NCBI GenBank assembly: GCA_951813015.1
Contig: CATOTG010000006.1
Location: forward strand, 62,001 to 126,000
Length of the DNA: 64,000 nucleotides
Reading direction: 5' to 3'
From: an uncultured Thermoanaerobaculia bacterium
GTDB taxonomy: Bacteria; Acidobacteriota; Thermoanaerobaculia; Multivoradales; Multivoraceae
The position numbers and the translations under genes are program-made. Under the pieces are notes generated by a model, which did no database searches, had not been told where the DNA came from, and saw nothing but the letters and a program-made list of their open reading frames with translations. This document shows, one piece after another, positions 26,391-36,100 of this stretch. How positions within the stretch are numbered: the stretch's first letter is position 1; each line of letters begins with the position of its first letter.

Positions 26391-26780
26391 GGCCCTGGAC
26401 GAGGTCCGGGACTTCAACGCCGGAAGCGCGCCGGTCGACTTCCGTTTCGCGGAGCGTGCCGGAGCGTACGGCTTCGTGCGGCGGGTTCTGGTGCGTACGC
26501 GGTACGTCCGGTTGTCGAAGCCCGACAAGGGCGTTGGTGCGGCGGTTCCTGGTCAAGGTGACGGGCTTCAGCCGCTGCTTCAGCCGGGCTCCGGTGGCGC
26601 CGGCTGATCTCCCAGTACCGGGAGACCGGGCGCATCGAGGATCGGCACCGGGGTCCGAAGCGCCCGTTTCCCCGGCGTTACACGAAGGCGGACATCGGTC
26701 TGTTGGCGGAGGTGGACGAGACCCGACTCAACCGCCATGAGGCGTTCGGCGAGGACGGCTCGGTCGAGGGCGGACAGGGC
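26391..26780 (+). pseudogene. Degenerate DDE integrase/transposase, 5' fragment
   Basis: The frame ALDEVRDFNAGSAPVDFRFA, then YGFVRRVLVRTRYVRLSKPD, shifts at about 26535 to VRRFLVKVTGFSR and again at about 26600 to LISQYRETGRIEDRHRGPKR and DIGLLAEVDETRLNRHEAFG. Together they match the N-terminal helix-turn-helix half of a common integrase-catalytic-domain transposase. The catalytic half is absent. It fills most of the gap between the secreted operon and the nucleotidyltransferase gene. Confidence 0.6.
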
Positions 26781-27190
26781 TACAGGGCCTCCAGAGTCTG
26801 TTCGTAGCCCTGCTCGAAGATGGACGCGTTCTCGCACCAGAAGCTTGCAGCCTCGAGCCGATAGCGGTCGAACAGACCGGGCGCCGCTTCGTGTACCAGG
26901 ACGCCGTCGCAGGACGACCTGAAGCGCAGAAGACCGGTCGTCCGGTCCAGGTCGACGAGATCGATGTTGTCGTCACCGAGAATCTCGACGAGAGCGGCAA
27001 GAAGGCCCGCCACGTCCGCGGCCTCGTCCGCCACGTAGCCGAAGTCCCAGTCCGCATTGCGGCGCGCATCGCCACGCGCCCGCGATCCGTAAAGGATGAG
27101 CAGTTCAAGCCCGACCGTTGCCCTCGCCGCGGCTGCCAACGCCTCCGGAAGGTCCTCTGGCGGGCCATGACCCATGGAAGCATCGTACAC
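26780..27190 (-). CDS. MNT-type nucleotidyltransferase domain protein
   Basis: A 136-residue minimal nucleotidyltransferase. The motif 'LLILYGSRARGDARRNADWDFGY' gives GS-x10-D-x-D with the usual SD replaced by AD. Proteins like this (MntA) often act as antitoxins that adenylylate a HEPN toxin, but no HEPN partner gene is next to it. It may be an orphan or a solitary NTase. It abuts the integrase remnant. The start could be 27190 or the Met six residues later. Confidence 0.7.
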   Translation of the reverse strand: MYDASMGHGPPEDLPEALAAAARATVGLELLILYGSRARGDARRNADWDFGYVADEAADVAGLLAALVEILGDDNIDLVDLDRTTGLLRFRSSCDGVLVHEAAPGLFDRYRLEAASFWCENASIFEQGYEQTLEAL

Positions 27191-27195
27191 CGCAC

Positions 27196-27320
27196 GCTGC
27201 CGCTGGCAGCGCAGGCCAGTAGTACGTGCTGCCGATCTCGACGACGACGAACGCCGCCGCCTGCGGCCACCGCTACCGCTGGCAGCGCGGGCAGTAGTAC
27301 GTGCTGCGGTTGGAGATCAC
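27196..27320. repeat. Duplication of the mutM 3' end, 77-bp spacing
   Basis: CCGCTGGCAGCGC followed by AGTAGTACGTGCTGC occurs at about 27200 and again at about 27277, where it encodes the last residues of MutM (YYCPRCQR). The outer copy lies past the stop codon and is non-coding. It matches the junction duplications seen elsewhere in this window. Confidence 0.75.
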
Positions 27321-28205
27321 GATGCGGCGGATGCGAGAACCGCAACCGGCCGGGCAGGCCTCGCCTTCCCGGCCGTAGACGTCGAGCGAAACCTGGAAGT
27401 AGCCCGAGTTGCCCTCGCCGTCGGCAAAGTCGTTGAGCGTCGTGCCGCCCTGCTCGATCGCATCGCCCAGCACTTCGCGCACCGCCTCGGCAAGAACGTC
27501 GAACCGGCGGTGGGCGATCCGAGCCACCGAACGGCGGGGGTGAATGCGCGCCCGATAGAGCGCCTCGGACGCGTAGATGTTGCCCACGCCGACGACCACG
27601 GAAGCGTTCATCAGGAAGGTCTTCACCGGCGCCGTGCGGCCGCGGGCCAGGTCGGCGAGGACTGCGCCGTCGAAGCTGGCGGAGAGGGGTTCGACACCGA
27701 GGTGACGGAAGTGCCGGTCGCGGTCCAGGCTCTCCGTCGACGCGACGAAGGCGACACCGAAACGGCGAGGATCGCAGAAGCGCAGCCGGCGGCCCGAAGC
27801 AAGTTCGAACCCCAGGTGCTCGTGGTCCACGAGCGGCGCCGTTCGCTCGACCAGGGTCAGGCGGCCGCTCATCCCCAGGTGCAATACGAGGGTCAGGCCG
27901 CCCGAAGCGGCGGCGCCACGATCTTTCCCCACAACATCGGGCCCGGCGCGGCCCGCAACCCGGATCGGATCCGTCGCATCGGCAAGATCACGGCGCGGGA
28001 GGTGCTCGCCGCCGGTATCGACCAGGAGGTACTTCGCCCGTCGGCGCAGGCGGCGGATCGTTCGCCCCTGGAGCCGCCGGAGTGCCGGCCCGCAGAGCGG
28101 TTCACGCAGGGTCGGGAAGTGGACCTGCACTGCGTCGAAACGGTCGCCGACGAGCGGCCGCTCCAGGCTACGGCGAAGCACTTCGACTTCCGGAAGCTCG
28201 GGCAC
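27273..28205 (-). CDS. mutM: Formamidopyrimidine-DNA glycosylase
   Basis: A 310-residue DNA-repair enzyme that removes oxidised purines. It begins MPELPEVE, with Pro2 as the catalytic amine and Glu3 beside it. Downstream are 'LHLGMSGRLTL', the helix-two-turn-helix 'VGVGNIYASEALYRARIHP', and the C-terminal zinc finger 'CPAGCGSRIRRIVISNRSTYYCPRCQ'. Between 'RRAKYLLVDTGG' and 'LTLVLHLGMSG' there is an insertion of about 37 residues (positions about 67-103) not present in typical MutM. It is Gly/Arg/Ala-rich and probably a loop. Its 3' end is duplicated downstream. Confidence 0.93.
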   Translation of the reverse strand: MPELPEVEVLRRSLERPLVGDRFDAVQVHFPTLREPLCGPALRRLQGRTIRRLRRRAKYLLVDTGGEHLPRRDLADATDPIRVAGRAGPDVVGKDRGAAASGGLTLVLHLGMSGRLTLVERTAPLVDHEHLGFELASGRRLRFCDPRRFGVAFVASTESLDRDRHFRHLGVEPLSASFDGAVLADLARGRTAPVKTFLMNASVVVGVGNIYASEALYRARIHPRRSVARIAHRRFDVLAEAVREVLGDAIEQGGTTLNDFADGEGNSGYFQVSLDVYGREGEACPAGCGSRIRRIVISNRSTYYCPRCQR

Positions 28206-28253
28206 CTCAGCAGCCCGCGGAAGAAGTCATGCCGCAAGAGCGCGGCGTGGACA

Positions 28254-29834
28254 TCAGCGTGCAAAGCGGCGGCGACCGCCGGAGCGGCCCCGGGACGGCC
28301 GGGACCGCCGATCCGGCCCCGGGGCGGCCGCCGCTCTCGAAGCTCCCGCGCGACCTCGGCCGGCTTCCGGCGCACCGCCGCCGCCCGCCACCGTCGCGAC
28401 CAGCGACTCCAGCGCGGTATCGCCGTCGGCGCTGCCGCCCTTGAGTCGCACCTCCGTCTGGAGTATTCGCCAGGGCAAACTCGCGATGGCCCGCGACGAA
28501 GCGGGGTCGCGCCGCGCCGACGCCGCCTGGTAGATGCGGAACAGGCGATACGGGTGAACTCGCGCCAACGGGTTGGGGGCGCCGCCCGGGAGTTCAGCGG
28601 TCAGCTTCGGCAGGACACGGGTCTTGAAGCGGTTGAAGCTGCCCTCGGGCGGAAGGTCGAGCGACACGGCGGCGCCGTGCGCCACCGCCAACTGCTGGCA
28701 AAAGTTGGCAAACAGGCCAAAGAAGCGGAACCTCTCGGCATTCCGGTCGGCGGCGCCGTCCAGGCGGCGTCGAAGCTGCGTTACCGCCTGGGCCGGCCGT
28801 TGCTCGGAAATTGCATCGATCAGTTGGAAAACATCCTGGTCGCCACGGTCCGCCACGATCTCCTCCACCGTGCTCCGGTCGATGCGACCGGCCCGGTCGC
28901 GCACGGTGTCGGCCATCTTGCGGTACTCACCGGCGAAACGCGCTGCCGAGTCGGCGTCCACTCCCGATTCGCCGCGCTCCTCGGGTTTTCGCAACGTGCG
29001 ACGGGCCAGTTCCTGCACCGCCCCGCGATCGATGCCGACGCCGGTTTCGCTCGCCAGCTCGGCCACCACCGCGTCGAGTCCGCCCACGCCGCCCCGGCGG
29101 TCGAACGCCAACCCGCCGACATCGAACGTCGCCTTCCTCCCGGCCAGCCGCTGCACGATGGGGTGAGCCGGGTCGGCTTGCCGTTCGGCGAACACGAGGG
29201 CATGGCCCTCCGGCAGCAAGCCATCGACCATGCGGCCGAGTTCCGCGAGGTCGCTGTCCGACCAACCCAACAGTTCCTCGGCCCTCGCGGCTTCGAGCAG
29301 CACTGCCAGGTCACTGACGAGCTCCGCCTTCTGTTTCTTCGTCCGCCGGCGCCTGCTGCGCCTTCGGTGCGTGGCGCCTCCGTCCAGGGCCGAGGCTGGA
29401 AGCGACGAAACCACCTCGTCAGGTGCTCCGGCATCGGCCGGAATGCTGAACAGCCGCAGCGCCTGCAGGAGCCGGCCGGCTGCTTCCCTTCCCGCAGACG
29501 ACAGTGCGGCGCCCTGAGAGACCGGCAGCGCCCCCGCGGCCTCGTCGATCAGGTCGGCGGCGGCGGTCTTGTCGGCGAAGATCGCGCTGTCGCTGACCAG
29601 GGTGACCTTGGCCGGATCGAACAGAGAGAACGTCAGCAAGTCGGCCAGAATCGGCCGTAGCTCGGCCGGCCGTTTGTAGGCGGCCACCTCACAACCGCTC
29701 CGGGCGGCGAGCGCGCCCGCGATGCGGGTCGCCGCCTTCATCGCCACGACCTGCTCGCCGATCACCAGGTACAGCGGCTGGCGGTCACCGCCTGCGATTC
29801 GCGCGACCGCCGCGTCGATCTCGGGCGTCTTCAC
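28254..29834 (-). CDS. holA: DNA polymerase III delta subunit (HolA-like), long form
   Basis: A 526-residue protein starting at a GTG that overlaps the DksA-like stop as GTGA. 'QPLYLVIGEQVVAMKAATRI' near the start is the clamp-loader delta AAA-like entry. Conserved later parts include 'FQLIDAISEQRPAQAVTQLRRRL' and 'HPYRLFRIYQAA'. It loads the beta clamp. Normal delta is about 340 residues; the excess comes from a basic insertion near residue 150-165 (RRRSRRRRTKKQKAE) and an Ala/Gly/Arg-rich C-terminal tail. Its neighbours are mutM and rlmH. Confidence 0.72.
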   Translation of the reverse strand: MKTPEIDAAVARIAGGDRQPLYLVIGEQVVAMKAATRIAGALAARSGCEVAAYKRPAELRPILADLLTFSLFDPAKVTLVSDSAIFADKTAAADLIDEAAGALPVSQGAALSSAGREAAGRLLQALRLFSIPADAGAPDEVVSSLPASALDGGATHRRRSRRRRTKKQKAELVSDLAVLLEAARAEELLGWSDSDLAELGRMVDGLLPEGHALVFAERQADPAHPIVQRLAGRKATFDVGGLAFDRRGGVGGLDAVVAELASETGVGIDRGAVQELARRTLRKPEERGESGVDADSAARFAGEYRKMADTVRDRAGRIDRSTVEEIVADRGDQDVFQLIDAISEQRPAQAVTQLRRRLDGAADRNAERFRFFGLFANFCQQLAVAHGAAVSLDLPPEGSFNRFKTRVLPKLTAELPGGAPNPLARVHPYRLFRIYQAASARRDPASSRAIASLPWRILQTEVRLKGGSADGDTALESLVATVAGGGGAPEAGRGRAGASRAAAAPGPDRRSRPSRGRSGGRRRFAR

Positions 29835-31363
29835 TCTTCGCTCGGAAGCCGACCCTTCTCCTCGAGTTCCTGGCACTTGATGCAGTAGGAGGCCCAGGGC
29901 ACCGCTTCGAGACGGGCGCGGCCGACGTCGGCCTGGCAATGGACGCAAACGCCGAAGCTGCCGTCGTCGAGGCGGATCGTGGCCTCGTCGATGCGCTCAA
30001 GCAGAACGCCGTCGCTGTCCGACAGCGAGAAGTTCAGTTCCCGGCTGTAGGCGTGGTTCGCCCGGTCGACGAGGTCCTCCGAGCCTTCGCCAGACGACGC
30101 CTTCAGGCCGGCAGTAAGGTCACGGTTGTAGCGACCGAACAGCTCGCGCCGCTTCTCCTCCAGCCGCTCCCGCACCAACTCCATGTCGATGTCGGCGCCC
30201 TGGCGGCGAGCGTTGTTCCCCGAGCCGTCGCCCGCGCGCTCCGGCCTGAGGAGCAGGGTCGGCGCCTTGCGCGGAGGCGCCTTCTTCCGGGCCGCCTTCC
30301 TCCGGGCCACCCTCTGCTTTGCCGCCAACCGGCGAGCGGCCTCCCGGTCGGCCTCGTCCTTGGCCGCTTTCGCCTTCGCCGCCGCGGCCTCCTCCTGAGG
30401 CCTCCTCGCCTCGGCTTCCTCCGCCGCCTGGGCCTTCGCGACCCGCTTCTTTGCGGCGGCAGCAGCCCTCTGGGCCTCCCGCGCCGCAGCCTTCGCCTCG
30501 GCCAGAGCCCTGGTCGCCTTTTCCAGGGCCGACGCTCGGGACGCCGCAGCGCGAGCGGCCTTGCGAGCGGCTACTCCCATCGCCGAGGACTCCTTGGCCG
30601 CGGCCTGGGCAACCGCCTTTCGTTCGGCCGCCAACTGCGCCGCCTTCTCGGCAGCGGCGGTCGTTCTCTCGGCGAGTTTCGCCGACCGGACGGCTTCCTT
30701 CTGCTTGGCGTTCGCCGCCTGCAGTCCCTCGGCCGCGCGTTCCGAGGTGGACCTGGTCTTGCGCTCGGCCCGCTTCGCCGTCGTCACCGCGGCGCGCAGG
30801 CGCGCGGCCGCCTCCTTCGCCAAACGCGAAAGCTCGGCAGCCTGCTCGAGCGCCTTGTCCCGTACCGCCTCGCTCTCCGCAGCCTCCTCCTCGGCCTTGC
30901 GAGCCGCCGCGACCGCGGCCTGCTCGTCCTCGGCTGCCTGCTCGGCAGCCGACTTGCGGGCCTCAGCTGCCGCGACTGCCTTCTCCGCCGCCGTGTTGCC
31001 CGACGCGGCCGCACGTTCCGCCTTCCTCGCGACAGCTCGGCGCTCGGTGGCCGTCTTCGCAGCGGCCGCGGCCGATTTCTTCTTCGTCTCGGCGATCCTG
31101 ATCGCTCTGTTCGCCGCGGTGGCCGTCGACCTCTTCTCCCGCGCCGCCTGCTGAGCGGCCTCCTTCTTTACGGCAGCGGACTTCGCCGCGCGCTCGGCCA
31201 CGGCTGCTTTCTGCGCCGCCTCGGCCGCGGCCTTCTTCGCCGCCGCCTGTTTCGCTTCCAGCGGGCGTACCTTGGCCGCAGCCTGCTTCTTCTTGTTGTC
31301 GGATCCGCCGCTCCGGGCGCTCTTGTCCGCGCTTGCCACTTCTTTTTCCCTCACGCGGCTCAA
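29831..31363 (-). CDS. DksA/TraR-type zinc-finger protein with long Ala-rich coiled coil
   Basis: A 510-residue protein. Residues about 25-370 are almost entirely Ala, Lys, Glu and Arg in heptad-like order, a very long single helix or coiled coil resembling histone-H1- or PopZ/TolA-like low-complexity tails. Residues about 390-505 are a DksA/TraR domain: 'VRERLEEKRRELFGRYNRDL' then a C4 zinc finger 'CVHCQADVGRARLEAVPWASYCIKC'. DksA-type proteins bind RNA polymerase; the N-terminal tail could bind nucleic acid. It overlaps rlmH upstream as ATGA and holA downstream as GTGA. Confidence 0.82.
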   Translation of the reverse strand: MSRVREKEVASADKSARSGGSDNKKKQAAAKVRPLEAKQAAAKKAAAEAAQKAAVAERAAKSAAVKKEAAQQAAREKRSTATAANRAIRIAETKKKSAAAAAKTATERRAVARKAERAAASGNTAAEKAVAAAEARKSAAEQAAEDEQAAVAAARKAEEEAAESEAVRDKALEQAAELSRLAKEAAARLRAAVTTAKRAERKTRSTSERAAEGLQAANAKQKEAVRSAKLAERTTAAAEKAAQLAAERKAVAQAAAKESSAMGVAARKAARAAASRASALEKATRALAEAKAAAREAQRAAAAAKKRVAKAQAAEEAEARRPQEEAAAAKAKAAKDEADREAARRLAAKQRVARRKAARKKAPPRKAPTLLLRPERAGDGSGNNARRQGADIDMELVRERLEEKRRELFGRYNRDLTAGLKASSGEGSEDLVDRANHAYSRELNFSLSDSDGVLLERIDEATIRLDDGSFGVCVHCQADVGRARLEAVPWASYCIKCQELEEKGRLPSEE

Positions 31364-31833
31364 TGAAACGGTCGCCGATGATAGTTGATTCCCTCAAGGA
31401 TGGTGAAAGACCGGTAGATCTGCTCGAAGACGGTCAGGCGGGCAAGTTCGTGGGGGAGGGTCAGCGACCCCAGGGACAGCCCGAAGCGCGACGACTTCAG
31501 CAACCGGGGATCCAGGCCCAGGTCGGATCCGACGATCCAGGCGACCGGCCTTTGCCACTCGCTGCGCAGCCGCCCCACCTCCGCCGCGAGGGCGCGCGAA
31601 CTCAGGTTCCGGCCCAACCGGTCGAGGCAAACCGTCCAGGCCTCAGGGGGCAGTGCGGCGCGGATCGCGTTCCCCTCAAGCCGAAGGCGGGTCCGATCGT
31701 CACCGCGCGCGGGACGAACGACCTGCTCGCTTACCGGAGCGAATCTCTTGATCCGCTGCCGATACTCGCCGCAAAGGGACTCCCAGGGTTCGCGCCGGCG
31801 ACCGACCCAGACCACAACGATCTCGAACGCCAC
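31360..31833 (-). CDS. rlmH: 23S rRNA pseudouridine-1915 N3-methyltransferase RlmH
   Basis: A 157-residue SPOUT methyltransferase. Conserved parts are 'VVWVGRRREPWESLCGEYRQRI', the cofactor loop 'VAWIVGSDLGLD', and the C-terminal knot 'LSLGSLTLPHELARLTVFEQIYRSFTILEGINYH'. Length is the family norm. First gene of an rlmH-dksA-like-holA-mutM run on the minus strand. Confidence 0.95.
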   Translation of the reverse strand: MAFEIVVVWVGRRREPWESLCGEYRQRIKRFAPVSEQVVRPARGDDRTRLRLEGNAIRAALPPEAWTVCLDRLGRNLSSRALAAEVGRLRSEWQRPVAWIVGSDLGLDPRLLKSSRFGLSLGSLTLPHELARLTVFEQIYRSFTILEGINYHRRPFH

Positions 31834-31921
31834 CTAGCCATTATGCACGCCGTTTCGCCGCTCCACACAACCCGGTCTCCTGAGAAGGAACGGGCACGTC
31901 TACGCTGCTATTGTCCGCGTC

Positions 31922-32935
31922 ATGGCAAGGTCCGCCGACCAGGAACTGAAGCGACTGCGCAGACGCCGCGTGACCCGTGGCCTGCTTCTCGGAGGGGTGG
32001 CACTCGGGGCGCCCGCGGTGATCAACACGCTCGTCGCGCGCCGCGCTGCGCGCTTGCCCCGACCCCGGTGGGGCGCCACCCGGCACGTCGAGATCGACGG
32101 CCAACGGCTCGCGTACGTCCACCTGCCCCGGTCCGGCCAGGGCTCTACGCCGCCCATGGTCCTGCTTCACACGTTCGGGCCAGGTCACACAGGCCTGCTC
32201 TGGCGCGAGACGGCGGAACGCCTCGCCCGCGATTGCGACTGCTTCGTCCCCGACTGGCTCGGCTGGGGCGACTCGGAGCGCAGGGCCCAGCGCTACACGG
32301 CCGAGCTCTACATCGATCTGCTCGACCGGTTCCTGGAAGAAGTCGTCGGCGAACCCGCGATCCTCGTGGCGCCCCATCGCGCGGCCGCCTATGCCGTCCA
32401 GGTGACCCTGGACGCCCCCCAACGGGTCGCCGCTCTGGCGCTCATCGCGCCCCCGGGCCTGGGCGGCGACGTCGTCCAGGATCGCGGCGACCCTCTCCTT
32501 CATGCGCTCCTGCGCGCGCCCCTGCTCGGCACGTCCGCGCTCAATCTGGTGACCGGCAGGCGGGCTCTGGACAACCACCTGCGCCGCGAGACGATCTTCG
32601 GGGCCGAGGGGCTCGGCAAGCCGGTGGTCGAGGCGATGTACCGCGCCAGCCACCTGCCCGGCGCCTGCCACGCCCTGACGGATAGCCTGTGCGGCCGGCT
32701 CGGCCACCAGCTCGAAGCCGGTTTCGGTGACGAACTCCAGCAGCCATCGTGGCTGGCCTGGGGCCGACAGGCAACCCACCCGCCGCTCGAAACGGCCGAT
32801 CTCTGGCTCCAGGAACTGCCGAAGTCGGACCTGGAGGTCTTCGACGGCTGCCGCAACCTGCCCCACGTCGAACGGCCGGCCAGGTTCGCAGCGGCGCTGA
32901 CGGCATTCATCGAGCGCCAGCGTTTCGCCGCCTGA
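31922..32935 (+). CDS. Alpha/beta-hydrolase-fold protein lacking a standard nucleophile elbow
   Basis: A 337-residue protein with an N-terminal basic and hydrophobic stretch (residues 10-35), possibly a membrane anchor. 'MVLLHTFGPGHTGLLWRE' and 'CFVPDWLGWGDSER' are the oxyanion and early strands of an alpha/beta hydrolase. Where G-x-S-x-G should be it reads 'AILVAPHRAAAYAVQ', so the catalytic Ser is replaced. It may be a non-enzymatic member or use another residue. Divergent from rlmH by 88 bp. Confidence 0.75.
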   Translation: MARSADQELKRLRRRRVTRGLLLGGVALGAPAVINTLVARRAARLPRPRWGATRHVEIDGQRLAYVHLPRSGQGSTPPMVLLHTFGPGHTGLLWRETAERLARDCDCFVPDWLGWGDSERRAQRYTAELYIDLLDRFLEEVVGEPAILVAPHRAAAYAVQVTLDAPQRVAALALIAPPGLGGDVVQDRGDPLLHALLRAPLLGTSALNLVTGRRALDNHLRRETIFGAEGLGKPVVEAMYRASHLPGACHALTDSLCGRLGHQLEAGFGDELQQPSWLAWGRQATHPPLETADLWLQELPKSDLEVFDGCRNLPHVERPARFAAALTAFIERQRFAA

Positions 32936-33008
32936 TCGGGGATCTCTCCCCGAACCCCGCAAAGCGACCGTACGCCGTGTCCAGGGAACCAGAGCAGAGC
33001 CGGCCAGA

Positions 33009-33176
33009 ACCCGGGCGGCGCTCCGCGCCACCCGTGAACCAGTCCGGGCGCCCGTCATCGGGCGCACGGATGGCAGGCCGGCGCACCCAATCCGCGGGCC
33101 CGTCATCGGCAGGCTCGGCAGGCCGGCGCACCCAGTCCGCGGGCCCGTCATCGGCAGGCCGGCGCACCCGGTCCGC
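33009..33176. repeat. Repeat cluster in front of and inside the ileS leader
   Basis: A hairpin-like GGCGGCGCTCCGCGCCACC with GTGAACCAGTCC is followed by three copies of CAGGCCGGCGCACCC (33074, 33119, 33155), spaced 45 and 36 bp. The spacings are multiples of three and the isoleucyl-tRNA synthetase frame runs through them. The first part resembles sequence near 9440-9690 and in nthA. Confidence 0.8.
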
Positions 33177-36100
33177 CTTTCCGTCCGTTCCGGGCGGCTA
33201 TCCGTTTCCCGGCCTCGAGCGCGAGACCCTCGAGTTCTGGCGACGCGAACGGGTGTTCGAGGCCTCGCTTGAGACCGGCGACGACGACCGGCGCGAGTTC
33301 TCGTTCTACGAGGGTCCGCCGACGGCCAACAACGTGCCCCACGTAGGCCACGTCGTCACCCGCGTGGTCAAGGACCTCTACCCCCGGTTCCGCACGATGA
33401 CCGGGCGGCGGGTGCCGCGCAAGGGCGGTTGGGATACGCACGGCCTGCCGGTGGAAATCGAGGTCGAGAAGCAGCTCGGCTTCTCCGGCAAGCAGCAGAT
33501 CGAGGACTACGGGATCGAGAAGTTCAACAGCGCCTGCCTCGAAAGCGTCAGCGCCTACGAACGGCAGTGGCGGAGGATGACCGATCGGGTCGGCTACTGG
33601 CTCGACATGGACGGCGCCTACCTGACCTACACGAACACCTACATCGAGTCGGTGTGGTGGTCGCTCGCCGAACTCTGGCGGCAGGACCTCCTCTACGAGG
33701 GCCGCAAGATCCAGCCCTACTGCGCCCGCTGCGGCACGACCCTGTCGAGCCACGAAGTCGCCCAGAACTACCGCGACACGGAGGATCCCTCGATCTGGGT
33801 GCGCTTCCCGTTGCGGCCGGGGCAGACACTCTCCGCGCTCGGCGGGGAGGCGGCCGACGGCGCGACGTTCAGCACCGACCGGCCGATCGACATCGTCGCC
33901 TGGACGACGACGCCCTGGACGCTGCTCTCCCACGCCGGGATCGCGGTGCATCCCGAGCTGACCTACCGCGCGGTGCCGGACCCGGGCGACCCCGGGCGGC
34001 TGCTGCTGATCGCGGAGGGCCTCGAGCGACCCGTGCCGGTTCTCGTTCCCGGCGACGGCAAGCCGACCCGCGTGGATCTGCGGGAAGCCGCGACCGCGGC
34101 CCGCTTCGCCGGCCGGTCCCTGGAAGGCGCCCTCTACGACCGGCCGTTCCCGGTCGAGCCGAGCCGCCCCTACCGCGCCACCGAGGTGTCGGACGCCGCC
34201 GGTTTCCGCATTCTGCTCGCCGACTACGTCACCCTTGCCGAGGGCACCGGCGCGGTCCACACGGCGCCGCTCTTCGGCGAGGACGACGAGAAGAGCGGCC
34301 GCGAGTACGGTCTGCCCGAGTTGCAGGCGGTCGACGCGGAGGGCCGAGTCGCGCTCGACGCAGCCGCCAGCTCCGACGATCCCTCCGTCCGGTCCCTGAT
34401 CGACGAGATCAACGGCCACTGGTTCAAGGACGCCGACCCGAAGATCGTCCGCTCGCTGCGGCAGCGCGCCCGCCTGCTTCACGGCGAACGGTACAACCAC
34501 AGCTACCCCTTCTGCTGGCGCTGCGATCAACCGCTGCTCTACTACGCGACGACGAGCTGGTTCGTGCGCACGACCGCGGCGCGCGACCGCTTGATCGAGA
34601 AGAACCGCGAAGTCCACTGGCGCCCCGAGCACGTCGGCCAGGGACGCTTCGGCGACTGGCTCGAGAACGTTGTCGACTGGGCCCTGTCCCGGAGCCGCTA
34701 CTGGGGCACGCCGCTGCCGGTCTGGAAGTGCGGCGGCTGCGGCGAGACCGAGGTGGTCGGCTCTTTCGAGGAGCTCTTCCGCAAGGTGGGCAGGCCCCTG
34801 CCGGAGGATCCGTACGACCGCGCCTGCTTCGACCCGCACCGGCCGTTCATCGACGACGACTTCCAATGGCCGTGCGCGGCTTCGGACTGCGCCGGCACGA
34901 TGAAACGGGTCGAGTACGTGATCGACGCCTGGTTCGACTCGGGCGCCATGCCATTCGCCCAGTACCACTACCCGTTCGAGAACCGGGAGACCTTCCGGGC
35001 CCGCTTCCCGGCGGACTTCATCTCCGAGGCGGTCGACCAGACCCGGGGCTGGTTCTACACCCTGCACGTCCTCGGCTGCCTGCTCTTCGACAGCCCGGCC
35101 TATCGCAACTGCATCGTCCTGGGACACGTGAACGACGAGAACGGCCGCAAGATGTCCAAGCGGCTCGGCAACGTCGTCGAGCCGATGGAGGTGCTGGCCG
35201 AGACCGGCGCCGACGCGCTGCGCTGGTACTTCTGCGTGAACAACCCGGAGCAGCCGTCCCGCTTCTCGGCCCGCCTCGTGCGGGAGGCAGCCCAGACCTT
35301 CCTGCTGCCCCTGTGGAACGCCCTGTCCTTTTTCACCATCTACGCCAACCTCGACGGCTGGCGGCCGGGCCAAAACGAGATCCCCTTCGCCGAACGGGAC
35401 CAGCTCGATCGCTGGATCCTTCTCCGGCTCTACCGGCTGGTTCGCGAAACGACCGGGCATCTCCGCGGTTACCGCACCGCGCCGGCCGCCCGCGGCATCG
35501 AGGCGTTTCTCGAGGAGCTGACGAACTGGTACATCCGGCGCAGCCGCGACCGGTTCTGGGCGCCCAACGACGAGTCCGGCGCCGGCGCGCAGGCCAGCGC
35601 GAAGGAAAGCGCGTACCAGACGCTCTACGAAGTCCTGACCACGTTGCGCCTTCTCATCGCGCCCTTCGTGCCCTTCGTCGCCGAGGAACTCCATCGCCGC
35701 CTGCTCTCGAGCCAGGGACTCGGCGCGGTCAGTTGCCACCTCGAGTCCTGGCCCGAGCCTCCCGCCGACCGCGCCGACGAGAGGCTCGAGACGGCGATGG
35801 CGACCGTGCTCCAGGTCGCCCGCAGCGGCCGCTCAGCGCGCAACGCGAACAGCATCAAGATCCGCCAGCCGCTGCGCTCCGTCACGCTGGTCAGCGCCGA
35901 TCCGGAGCTCGAATCCCTGGTCGAGCCGTACGTGGACCTCGTGTCCGAGGAACTGAACGTTCACGAAGTGCGCTGGGCGGCCGAGAGCTCCGAGTACGTT
36001 TCCTTCGACGTCGTGCCGCACTACCCGAAGTGCGGCCCGCGGTTCGGTCGCGCGATGCCGGCCGTGCGCGCCGCCCTCGCTGCCCGGGACGGCGCCGACC

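Noticed and set aside
29939..31366. 475-residue Leu/Arg/Gly-rich plus-strand frame
   Set aside because: Antisense of the Ala-rich coiled-coil gene; the low complexity explains the open frame.
33148..35739. 863-residue minus-strand frame opposite ileS
   Set aside because: Shadow of a strongly supported synthetase gene.
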